Of a DNA stretch of 64,000 nucleotides, positions 54,795 to 64,000 are shown piece by piece (the first letter of the stretch is position 1; the number at the start of each line of letters is the position of its first letter). A program made the position numbers and the translations under genes. The notes below the pieces were generated by a model, which did not search any database, was not told the DNA's origin, and saw nothing but the letters and a program-made list of their open reading frames with translations. Source of the stretch: Channallabes apus (Eukaryota; Chordata; Actinopteri; Siluriformes; Clariidae); assembly GCA_030522415.1 (NCBI GenBank), contig CM060113.1, positions 11,480,065 to 11,544,064 of the forward strand, read 5' to 3'.

Positions 54795-56990
54795 ATATAC
54801 TTTTTATCTGTTTATGTAAACTATCTACCATACAAATCTATATGTATTATTGTCAGTATTGTTTTGTTTTAATGCTTAGGAGCAGTTTAGTATGCATTCA
54901 ATTAATTTAACCAGCTTCCAACCAATAAAGGATAATGAAAAAAAATGCAACCTGTGATACACAATAGGAGGGACATTCAAGTCAAACGGTACTTGTGATA
55001 AGTTTTCTTGGGAATGGAGACATAAAACCAATTGACATTTACAGAAGACCTCAAGCATAATACAGGGATAAGACTCTTAGCTGCAGTAAAACACTTGAAT
55101 CGTGCAAACATTTTAAAGATGTCCATATGGCCATGAACGACAATACAGGGTGACATGCCTGAATCCACAGCAATTCCCACAAACATTCTGTGAGTGCAAT
55201 GCCTGATCTTTGAAAATCAACAGATATCTTGTCACCAACTTGAAGAAGAGAAGAGATGAATCTGTACACACAAATATTCACAAACACATTACAAATACTT
55301 GGCTGGTAGCTATTGCCACATCCCCCGTAGAGTTCTGACCTGACTCCAAGCCATTTCCACGTGTTTGGTTCATTAAATGAGTTCCTGGAAGTCAATCAGG
55401 CAGTCTGATCATCACGCCAGTGGACTGAGAAAACTTTCAACATTGGTGTTTGAACATTGTATCCAAGCACTAGTGTAATGCTGGGATAAGTGCAAAGTGT
55501 ACATTAGTGTACAGTAGCAGGACATTATATAGAGAAATAATTTTTCTCTTATAAATGTGCTCTGTTATTCCACAAAATCAAAAGCATTGGTTTGACATGA
55601 ATTTTTTGTCTTAAAAAGCACGAGACAACACCCAAAAATGGTGGAAGCAACACAAGAAAAAAAATTTATGAGGAGGCTAAGATAAATTACACTACAAGAC
55701 GAAGATAATTATGTTTGCAGGAATTGTTGCCAAAGGATTTGTTCCCTGCAGGATGCGTTGTTCTGGCTACAAAATAAGGTGTGATGAAAGAAAAAAAGGA
55801 AACCACGTGATACAAACTTTGTATTAAAGGATGTTGCAATGTTCATTATACATTTATTACCTCATGTGTTCTCCTAAAATCCAACTTCAAACCATTTGAC
55901 TACACATCAAAATACTCTAGTTTCAACTTACACTATACAATCCAAGGATTAATTTTAAGCCTTTTGTCACTCATACTTGTATTTGTTGTTCTGGTATTTT
56001 ATACCTACAGTATATTTAATATTTTCCCCTTAGATAAGATTTTTTTGTTTGTAATTTTGTCCATTTTCTTGACGGCAATGTTTGCTAAATGTTCAATTCA
56101 TCCCATACCATTCCACTTACCTAACAAGGAAGTTACATATTGTATATGTTTAGGACTATCGAGGAAATATTTTTTTTTTTATATTTAAGAAAAGTGTTTA
56201 GTAGGAGGAGAAATGTTTGCTGTGTAAAAAATAGTTGCTTGTGGAACTGACTACTAATGTGAAATTTGGGTTCGAAAATTAAAAAAAGGATTGAGAAAGA
56301 AAACTAATTAAACACACCATATCATTGTCTTTTTAAAATCTTACTTCTGGTGTACTAATTTCTAACTTTTTTTCCCCAAATATTTGCCAGGAATTTTGAC
56401 CTGTATGCTGACATAAAATAATAAATGAATAAATAAATAAACTAAAATCCTGATGATGGATGCAGCATAAAATTGTCCCTAAGTGCTTCTCATTACTCAG
56501 AGGAAACCTTCAAATTTCTAATTTATCAAGTGTCAGGTTTGTTATATCTTATTTGGTTCTTTCATACCTTTACTTACTTTAATTCCCATGATTTATTTTC
56601 TTACTTAATTCTCAGTAGTTGTTCAGTATTTTCTGACTGTGTTCTGTTTTTTATTAAAAATAGCATCCTGTTTTTCCTACTATACAATTGTGTGTAGACA
56701 TGCTCAACATAGAGCCTATTTTCTTTCATTGTCAATAATGTCTTTTATTTAGAATTTATAAAGAAGAATTTATTGAGTCATGGCACTTAGATTAGTTTAT
56801 TTTATAGATGTTACAGTACATTGCATAAATTGTATCATGATTGCATCTTTTCACTGCTTTGTGAGGAAGCAACTACTTTTAGTGTCATCACACTGATAAT
56901 AAACATATGTGCTTGAAAAGGTGACACCAGAACCTTTACTTCCTATTTGGTATTGTATCCTCTATATTTGAGATCACCTTTTCTAGAATA
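54795..56990. other. No gene seen
   Basis: A 114-codon minus-strand frame (55395-55051) is the longest. It has no domain I recognise and could be part of an old repeat. The rest is AT-rich. Confidence 0.35.
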
Positions 56991-56993
56991 GAT

Positions 56994-56994
<1 letters not shown>

Positions 56995-57041
<47 letters not shown>

Positions 57042-57042
57042 A
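56995..57042. repeat. (AAAG)n microsatellite
   Basis: About twelve AAAG units. Confidence 0.95.
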
Positions 57043-57044
57043 AA

Positions 57045-58310
57045 TTTTCGCCTACATGAAGGATCAACAGCGTACAGTACAAGCTGGCAGTCACCTTGTG
57101 GGGTTGTGTCTGGGGTAACAACCACTTGGCACAGAGCATACGGTGTCTTGAATATCCCGAAGATGTTGCAACAGATGGCACCACATCTCATTACAGAATG
57201 CCAGCACCCTTGGCACCAACATTCGAAATGCCATTGTTGCCACTCCAATAAGGGACGCATGGGGTCAGTGCTCCTAACCTTGTAAAAATGACCCATTATC
57301 CCCCACTCAATAGCTTGTCATTTTCCCTGGGAAAAGAGTCATACAGGCCATTTGTCCAGGCCCAGAGACGCTCTTTAAATTTTTATCTTGCTGCTTCACC
57401 ACATAAAAGGTTTCTGCAGTTTTAAGAACCAATTCAATTATGTTTGCTGAGTGTGTGGGGAAAAAAAGTCGGAAAAAACATTTTTAAGATCTGTTGTAAA
57501 CCTGCACACTCACCTCCCACTGTATAAAAATTCAGCAGCAGTAGCATTTGGCAGCAATGCAATGCAAAATTAAGCAGATACAGATCAAGTGATTAAGTTA
57601 ATGTCCACATCAAATATCAGAATATGGGGGAAATGTGATCTTGATGACTTTAGGCTTTGGCTGTGCCAGGCAGAGTGGTTTAAGTATTTTGGAACTGCTG
57701 ATCTCCTTGGATTTTCACACACAGCATTTACACAGCATGCTATGCAGAAAAATTAAATCCCCTGAGAATGAAAATGCCTTGCTGATGAGAAATCAACTCA
57801 AATGGAAACTCAAATAAGCATGCTTTCCAATTGTGGTGAACAAAACAGCAACTCAGGAGTCACAACACTACAAGCAGTAAAGGGTTGTATCAGGTTCCCT
57901 GCCCATCAGCCAATAGCAGGAATGTAAGGTTCATCTTGTTTGAAGCTACAGTATGTTGTTATTAATGTCAACCTACCCCACCCACTTGATGCTGCACAGT
58001 AGATTATAAAGTTATGTACAAGATTCTAAACTTTTAGGTCAATCAAGTTCTATAATATGAAACATTAGTTTACCTGACACAATTATCATATCCTATTACG
58101 TTCCTCTGATCCACTATGTTACGTTGGGTAAAGAAAGGGTTTTGGCAATTTTATAACAAGTTAGATTTAACAGCCTTTCACCAACAATGGAACCAATACC
58201 AGTAACAACTGCACCATCTTTTCATCCCATGAATGTACAGTATTTAGACAGTGCATTGAAACCTACAGTACATGTTTTCTGTACAAAAATGTATAAGTAT
58301 TGTAAGTGGA
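57045..58310. other. No gene; repeat piece at 57672-57725
   Basis: 57672-57725 (tattttggaactgctgatct, tggattttcacacacag) is an inverted fragment of the 22795-23110 family. No recognised frame. Confidence 0.4.
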
Positions 58311-58316
58311 ATAGTA

Positions 58317-58390
58317 GGTGGCACTGTGGCTTAGTGGTTAGCACTGTCAACTTGCACCTCCAGTGCCCGGGTTTGATTCCCGCCCATGTG
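58317..58390 (+). repeat. tRNA-derived SINE head
   Basis: ggcactgtggcttagtggtt resembles an A box and gggtttgattcccgcc a B box. The anticodon arm does not fold as a functional tRNA, and SINE-like flanks follow. Confidence 0.6.
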
Positions 58391-59190
58391 TGCATGTTCT
58401 TCACATTAAACTGTGCATACTGTACCTGTACTTTAATAGGGAGCAGGCTACTAATGCCATAAACTGAAGTTTCTCATGATCTTCAAAAATCTTTGTTATT
58501 GAAAATGTTTTGTGTGCACCTTAATCCAGACACACAGAAATTAGTTAAGATATCGAAGAGAGTGGTTTTATGGAATAATAAAGGAAAACATAAAGGTGAG
58601 ACTGGGAATTAGGAAGAGGGGAAATAGAAATAAATTAAAGAGAGTGTAGGTCAGGAGCAGTGTTCAGCATGCAGCTGTTAAGCAGTAGCAGCTGAAAAGG
58701 TGGGCATGAACCAGAGGCAGCAATCACAAGTGCGTTGGCAGAAAGTCTATAATGAAGGCCAAAGTCACAGTTTGGTGGCAAATCACAGTTTGGTAGCAGC
58801 GGTGGCAGGCCTGAGTTAATAGCAAATGAGGTGATATGGCTGTCATGGTCCATTAGTGGCAGCAGCAGGCTGGAATTCAGGTATAGAAGTCAACTTTCGG
58901 CACCGGTGGCAGCAAATCTGGAATTTGGAGTGAGGGAGTTGACGTGGTTGAGGCAGTCCTGTAGCTGTGGTGGTGGACCAGAACTGGAGGCATAGAAGAG
59001 AGTGTCAACATCCTAATGGGGCTAAATCTTGAGACTTGTTCATAACTGAATGTGGAAGTGCTAAAGCAGCATCAGTGGCAAAGCTTCTGCAAGCTGCTCA
59101 GTGCAAAGAACACTCTTCATCGTTGAAGCCAGCAAGAGCCTGTAAACACAAGGGGGCACTTTTTTTTCTGGTTGGAGGTCTCATTGCATG
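58391..59190. other. No gene seen
   Basis: Contains GGTGGCAGC-rich phrases repeated irregularly (58730-58990) but no clean tandem repeat. No recognised frame. Confidence 0.4.
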
Positions 59191-59194
59191 GATG

Positions 59195-59630
59195 CCCCGT
59201 GTGTCTCTTTGGGATGCGTCTGGTGTCTGGGGATGATTCTCTCGTCTTAGAAGACGGTTCTGGTCTCGACTGGTGTTAGCAGCTGTTTCTCTGAGGACTT
59301 GACAATTCGATAGTTCAGGACTGGAACTTTCTACAAGTCTATCTGAGTCTCCAATAACTACCAGGACTCCATTTTAAGATCAATTAACATCAACTACAGT
59401 ATTATAGCTGAACTGCCTGCCACCTAACACACTGTATAAATGCAGATCATTTCCTGCTATCTGTTTCACCCAGATGAGGATGGGTTCACTGTTGAGTCTG
59501 GTTCCTCTCAAGGTTTCTTCCTATTACCATCTCAGGTAGTTTTTCCTTGCCACTATCGCCCGCGGCTTGCTCACCAGGGACTATCTGACTATCTGTACCA
59601 ATAAAATTGAAATTGAATTGAACTTTCATG
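59195..59630 (-). repeat. Interspersed repeat, copy B (inverse of 43093-43600)
   Basis: Inverted matches to copy A: ctggttcctctcaaggtttc, accatctcaggtagtttttc and gcttgctcaccagggac. It ends in aaattgaaattgaattgaa at the right. Confidence 0.75.
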
Positions 59631-59631
59631 G

Positions 59632-60738
59632 CACATGCCAGTGATGGGTGTGCATCTACTGTACACTGACGGAGAATGCAGGCATAGAGTCCCTAACAAG
59701 GTTGAGTACTAATCACGGACAGCAGTGCCAGCTGCGACAGTGAGCTCAGAGCTGAGGGAGGGTCAATGTCACAAAGCGCGCCAGTGATGGACGGGTGCCT
59801 CAATCTGTTCTTACTGCATGCTCACTCTATAGGCTCACTAAGTAGGCAGCCTCCCCTTCTGCAGGTGTGTTTTGGGGTGGGAAAGCCGCCCAGCTTCCGG
59901 ATGTCAACCGGAACTCCCGTCTGAGACAGCACCCAAAGAAGAGCTAAGAGGCGCTGCTTGGCCAAGACAGGGGGAGGAGTTGAGGTGCCATCCAAACATA
60001 TTACTGTACATCCACTTACAGCACACTTTGCCCCATCTCTACCCAAATTTCTCTTATCCCTGAACGGGGGCTCTTAACGCCTCTAATCTGGTAACAGACA
60101 ATCAGAGGCCTTAATTGACTATGTGCCACCAGCTGCAACCCTGTTTCTTCACATACCTGTCAATAGGGAGGCCGCAGTGCTGAATGAGCTTGTTCCAGTT
60201 TCTCTTTGTGAGCAAGGAGCAAAAAGTGTAAGCATTTGCTGATTTATCTGCTGTGCCAAAACTGTGTGAGGAAGTTATAGCTTTTTGAAAAAAAGAACGC
60301 AAAATACATACTCATTTAATACAAACAATTTGGAGAAAATATTTACCATTTGTGCTTAACACCCTTGTGACTCAAAGAAAACAACAGTAATCTTAGGGTT
60401 CTTCCTGATATAGCACCTAAGCAGATAAAAGGTATAGTAATAATGCTTATACTTTAAATAATGTGGCAATATTGTATTCTGTTGGGAATGAGAATCACTT
60501 CATGTGCCCATACTGGCAAGTATTCTAGTAAGGATAGGAGTTTTCATGTTTCTCCTAAGAGGAAAGGAATATTGTACTCAATTGAAGATTTAAATACACC
60601 ACATAGAACCTCTCAGATTTTTAGGCTTTTGATGATCTGTAGTATCAGTTATCATGTGTGGTTTTGTCTTTTATTTATTTGTTTTTATTTTATTTTATTT
60701 TATTATAGTTATAGTTTATTATTGTTTGGGTTATTATA
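59632..60738. other. No gene seen
   Basis: No recognised frame or repeat, apart from a loose similarity near 59785 to 19430. Confidence 0.35.
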
Positions 60739-60740
60739 TA

Positions 60741-62360
60741 CAGTGGTGTGAAAAACTATTTGCCCCACTCCTGATTTCTTATTCTTTTGCATGTTTGTCA
60801 CACAAAATGTTTCTGATCATCAAACACATTTAACTATTAGTCAAAGATAACACAAGTAAACACAAAATTCAGTTTTTCAATGAGGGGTTTTATTATTTAG
60901 GGAGAAAAAAAATCCAAACCTACATGGCCCTGTGTGAAAAAGTAATTGCCCCCTGAACCTAATAACTGGTTGGACCACCCTTAGCAGCAATAACTGCAAT
61001 CAAGCGTTTGCGATAACTTGCAACGAGTCTTTTACAGCGCTCTGGAGGAATTTTGGCCCACTCATCTTTGCAGAATTGTTGTAATTCAGCTTTATTTGAG
61101 GGTTTTCTAGCATGAACCGCCTTTTTAAGGTCATGCCACAACATCTCAATAGGATTCAGGTCAGGACTTTGACTAGGCCACTCCAAAGTCTTCATTTTGT
61201 TTTTCTTCAGCCATTCAGAGGTGGATTTGCTGGTGTGTTTTGGGTCATTGTCCTGCTGCAGCACCCAAGATCGCTTCAGCTTGAGTTGACGAACAGATGG
61301 CCGGACATTCTCCTTCAGGATTTTTTGGTAGACAGTAGAATTCATGGTTCCATCTATCACAGCAAGCCTTCCAGGTCCTGAAGCAGCAAAACAACCCCAG
61401 ACCATCACACTACCACCACCATATTTTACTATTGGTATGATGTTCTTTTTCTGAAATGCTGTGTTACTTTTACGCCAGATGTAACGGGACACGCACCTTC
61501 CAGAAAGTTCAACTTTTGTCTCGTCGGTCCACAAGGTATTTTCCCAAAAGTCTTGGCAATCATTGAGATGTTTTTTTAGCAAAATTGAGACGGCCTTAAT
61601 GTTCTTTTTGCTTAAAAGTGGTTTGCGCCTTGGAAATCTGCCATGCAGGCCGTTTTTGCCCAGTCTCTTTCTTATGGTGGAGTCGTGAACACTGACATTA
61701 ATTGAGGCAAGTGAGGCCTGCAGTTCTTTAGATGTTGTCCTGGGGTCTTTTGTGGCCTCTCGGATGAGTTGTCTCTGCGCTCTTGGGGTAATTTTGGTCG
61801 GCCGGCCACTCCTGGGAAGGTTCACCACTGTTCCATGTTTTTGCCATTTGTGGATAATGGTTCTCACTGTGGTTCGCTGGAGTCCCAAAGCTTTAGAAAT
61901 GGCTTTATAACCTTTACCAGACTGATAGATCTCAATTACTTTTGTTCTCATTTGTTTCTGAATTTCTTTGGATCTTGGCATGATGTCTAGCTTTTGAGGT
62001 GCTTTTGGTCTACTTCTCTGTGTCAGGTAGCTCCTATTTAAGTGATTTCTTGATTGAAACAGGTGTGGCAGTAATCAGGCCTGGGGGTGACTACAGAAAT
62101 TGAACTCAGGTGTGATAAACCACAGTTAAGTTATTTTTTAACAAGGGGTGCAATCACTTTTTCACACAGGGCCATGTAGATTTGGAGTTTTTTTTCTCCC
62201 TTAATAACGTAAACCTTCATTTAAAAACTGCATTTTGTGTTCAATTATGTTATCTTTGACTAATAGTTAACGGTTTTTGATGAGCAGAAATATTTAAGTG
62301 TGACAAACATGCAAAAGAATAAGAAATCAGGAAGGGGGCAAATAGTTTTTCACACCACTG
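60741..62360 (-). mobile_element. Tc1-like transposon with full-length transposase frame
   Basis: 1620 bp, ends CAGTGGTGTGAAAAACTATT and inverse, TA on both sides (60739-60740 and 62361-62362). The inverted repeats are about 215 bp (60741-60955 and 62146-62360). Each carries an outer and an inner copy of a gtgtgaaaaa-like site, the IR/DR layout. The two repeats have diverged from each other at a number of positions, so the copy is not brand new. Confidence 0.95.
60959..61981 (-). CDS. Tc1 transposase, 340 residues, uninterrupted
   Basis: The enzyme would cut and join Tc1 ends in the nucleus. Residues 1-50 form the first helix-turn-helix (MPRSKEIQKQMRTKVIEIYQ, SKALGLQRTTVRTI). An RSGRPTK linker is at 57-63 and a second helix-turn-helix at about 70-115. 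The catalytic triad is D153 (WTDETKVE), D244 (QQDNDPKHTS) and E279 ([11 protein letters not shown]), with 34 residues between the last two (DD34E). The glycine-rich YGGGSVMVWGCFAA box is at 187-200. The length of 340 and the triad positions are the same as in Sleeping Beauty-type enzymes. Residues 130-136 read AVSILLK where the family has A-R-L-x-F-A-x. The DNA shows one base missing before and one extra A after this stretch, so two frameshifts probably cancel out. The frame is intact but activity is doubtful. Confidence 0.93.
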   Translation of the reverse strand: MPRSKEIQKQMRTKVIEIYQSGKGYKAISKALGLQRTTVRTIIHKWQKHGTVVNLPRSGRPTKITPRAQRQLIREATKDPRTTSKELQASLASINVSVHDSTIRKRLGKNGLHGRFPRRKPLLSKKNIKAVSILLKKHLNDCQDFWENTLWTDETKVELSGRCVSRYIWRKSNTAFQKKNIIPIVKYGGGSVMVWGCFAASGPGRLAVIDGTMNSTVYQKILKENVRPSVRQLKLKRSWVLQQDNDPKHTSKSTSEWLKKNKMKTLEWPSQSPDLNPIEMLWHDLKKAVHARKPSNKAELQQFCKDEWAKIPPERCKRLVASYRKRLIAVIAAKGGPTSY

Positions 62361-62364
62361 TACT

Positions 62365-63190
62365 GGTTTTATTGAACACCATTTCAGCTCACACATGTTC
62401 TCTTTAAATGTTTTAAACTCGAAACCTTTCTACAAAGGGGACTGGATCATTACTTGCACCTACCATGCACAAGTTCAATGAATCACATAATGGCTCTTAT
62501 TTTTTTCTGGGTTTCAGGCATTTTCATGTGCACAATAGTGGTGTTGGCCTGCCTGGACACTTAAAAAAAAATAAAGAAAGAAAATAAAAAAAAGAAAAAC
62601 AAAATCACTTGCCTGAGCAGACTCAATTGACTCAGGGCACTGAACAGAGTCAAAATTCCAACCGTTTGATTGCAGACATGCATGGGGAAAAGGAAGTCTG
62701 TGCTTTAAAATATCCTCAAAATGTCTTAAAATACCCATTTTGTGTTTCAGAGAGAAGAAGGCAACAATCTAGTGAATGGTCTGTGTGCCAAAGACATGTC
62801 CATGTACTAACAGCAGCTGGCACAGTGTTTTTACCAGGCTCTGATTTGAGCCAGCCAACGTGCCTGCTCATCTGCGTTTACCATAGTGATCTACCGCACT
62901 CCATTACTGCATCTCCGATTGCTTGGAGTGTTGCCACTAAGATTTCATTACCCATTGTGCCTGCAGTTATGGCTTTATTTCATTTAGGGCCAGGACGCCC
63001 ACTCTGCTACACGCCGACACAAACAATAGGCCATGTGTCTCTTCTAAAGACACAGTCAACCGTGCTAAGAATAGTAATAAGTCAGACACTAGAATTACTG
63101 TCACTCGTGGTGTGTGTCTCAAAGCACAATGCTTAGCTGAGGAACTCTTAACAATAACCAAATTAGCAAGAAACAAAGAAATAATGAGCT
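62365..63190. other. No gene seen
   Basis: Part of 62740-63120 is less AT-rich and single-copy-looking, but no frame has a recognisable domain. Confidence 0.35.
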
Positions 63191-63194
63191 ATAC

Positions 63195-63318
63195 TTAGCA
63201 TCTTCAATACGCTTCCTGAACTCCTTAGACATGGAGATAGGAAAGAGGATCACTGTGTTGTAGCGAGGACCTTTTATAGCTAGCCATATGGAGTCACAGT
63301 CACAAGGTGATGACTTTG
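63195..63318 (-). CDS. Possible host exon, unrecognised
   Basis: On the minus strand a 124-bp interval lies between an AG (63319-63320) and a GT (63193-63194). Its open phase reads KSSPCDCDSIWLAIKGPRYN, then TVILFPISMSKEFRKRIEDA. The composition, with mixed charged and hydrophobic residues and a K-E-F-R-K-R-I-E-D helix, looks more like real protein than most frames in this window. The surrounding frame stays open on both sides for some distance, which weakens the exon limits. I do not recognise the protein. The donor (gtatag) is poor. Confidence 0.3.
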
Positions 63319-63319
63319 C

Positions 63320-64000
63320 TATTGGTGCTTGGAATGAAAATGAGGAGACAGTTCTAAAGTTTATTACCCTGTTCGTGTGACAAAACAACATTTTATAGGT
63401 AAAGAATCAGGATCATAATTAAAAAAATTAACAGATGGAGAAAACCACAAAAAGGGAGAAAAAAATTATACATTTAAGAGGTGCTATTAACTTTGTATAA
63501 TATAAAATTACTTGGGCAAATGAATACAGATGTTCAGTATAGGCTGTAAACTGTTACCTGATGTAGTAAAAATAATGAAACCTACATTAGAGCTTATTTG
63601 CAGCTGTACTACTTTTGGGTGTTTTATGCATCTTAGTTACATTTTAAGACTACTAAATATTTTTTTTTATTCACAAAGTCCCTTTTGTACTTTTAGAAAA
63701 AAAAATGAAGGTCCCTTAAAACCTAAGTGGCACAGATATGTGCCGGCAACCAGCAAGTTGGTAAAATGAAAAAAATTTTTGTTCATTATATTGCTTGTTT
63801 TTTGCTGAAAAGAATAATATGTCATTGCACAATGTTAAGCCCTATATATGTTTATAAAAATAATAATAATAGCTAAAATGCTCTGAGCTATAAGGGCTAT
63901 GGTCTATTTGAAACATTTTATTCTGGTTAGCACTATGGTCTTTCAGTTCACACTCGCCATGCTTGGTGGGTTTTCCCAGTACTCCAGTTTCTAGCCACAA
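63320..64000. other. No gene seen
   Basis: AT-rich to the end of the window. No supported feature. Confidence 0.4.

Noticed and set aside
55051..55395. 114-codon minus-strand frame as a gene
   Set aside because: No domain, no splice context and surrounded by AT-rich DNA. It may be part of an old repeat, but I cannot support a gene.
57100..57296. Possible conserved exon next to the AAAG repeat
   Set aside because: The composition looks unusual, but the frame runs through the microsatellite and no splice sites or domain were found.
62609..63136. 175-codon plus-strand frame
   Set aside because: The translation has no recognisable domain and overlaps non-repetitive DNA without splice signals.

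Overview
This window looks like an AT-rich stretch of ray-finned (teleost) fish nuclear DNA, possibly from an ostariophysan or catfish-like lineage (low confidence on the lineage). The reasons are several Tc1/mariner families with TA target duplications, PIF/Harbinger, hAT, CACTA-like and piggyBac relics, tRNA-derived SINE heads, an L2-like LINE 3' end, a Tf1/sushi-style LTR element and long CA, TA and AAAG microsatellites. I find no complete host gene. The only candidate host coding sequence is one possible 124-bp exon near the right edge (63195-63318, minus strand), so most of the window is probably intergenic or intronic.

Layout, left to right. 0.8-2.7 kb: PIF/Harbinger derivative, copy 1. 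3.6-9.8 kb: a 6.2-kb element with inverted ends that holds a broken piggyBac transposase, a BEN-like exon, another broken exon and a later Tc1 insertion. 10.6-12.4 and 17.5-19.3 kb: two unrelated 1.8-kb CACTA-like elements. 14.8-17.1 kb: a cluster of tRNA-derived SINEs. 20.4-21.3 kb: the 3' end of a LINE. 24.4-24.9 kb: a 534-bp deletion derivative of the 7.4-kb Tc1 family. 26.0-30.0 kb: a young non-autonomous LTR retrotransposon. 30.1-30.3 kb: a perfect palindrome with TA-repeat loops. 31.6-32.6 kb: two nested hAT relics. 33.6-34.1 kb: a MITE with a TAA duplication. 37.4-41.0 kb: three dead Tc1 copies. 42.3 kb: a mariner relic. 43.1-44.2 kb: two repeats. 45.3-47.2 kb: two solo LTRs. 47.2-48.8 kb: Harbinger copy 2. 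50.9-51.3 kb: a Tc1 relic. 52.3-54.8 kb: a hAT element with Harbinger copy 3 inside it. 60.7-62.4 kb: a Tc1 element with a full-length 340-codon transposase frame.

The most interesting system is the LTR element at 26031-29954 (minus strand). It has 351-bp LTRs that differ at only two positions, and a 5-bp target duplication. One open frame starts in U5, reads through the primer-binding region and a 2.5-kb minisatellite, crosses the polypurine tract and stops five bases into the 3' LTR. There is no protease, reverse transcriptase or integrase. The base next to the 5' LTR is not a tRNA-type TGG primer site. Instead, ten bases there are complementary to the predicted first ten bases of the element's own transcript, 31-32 bases after a TATA box. 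That is the arrangement expected for Tf1/sushi-type self-priming. A related solo LTR at 46294-47188 keeps the same TATA-to-primer spacing and most of the primer sequence.

The Harbinger family is the second point of interest. Its three copies carry a HARBI1-like N-terminal relic and appear to duplicate CWG rather than the usual TWA. Copy 3 sits inside a hAT element, where its removal rejoins an open frame. The full-length Tc1 transposase carries what looks like a pair of compensating frameshifts that change about five residues before the catalytic domain.
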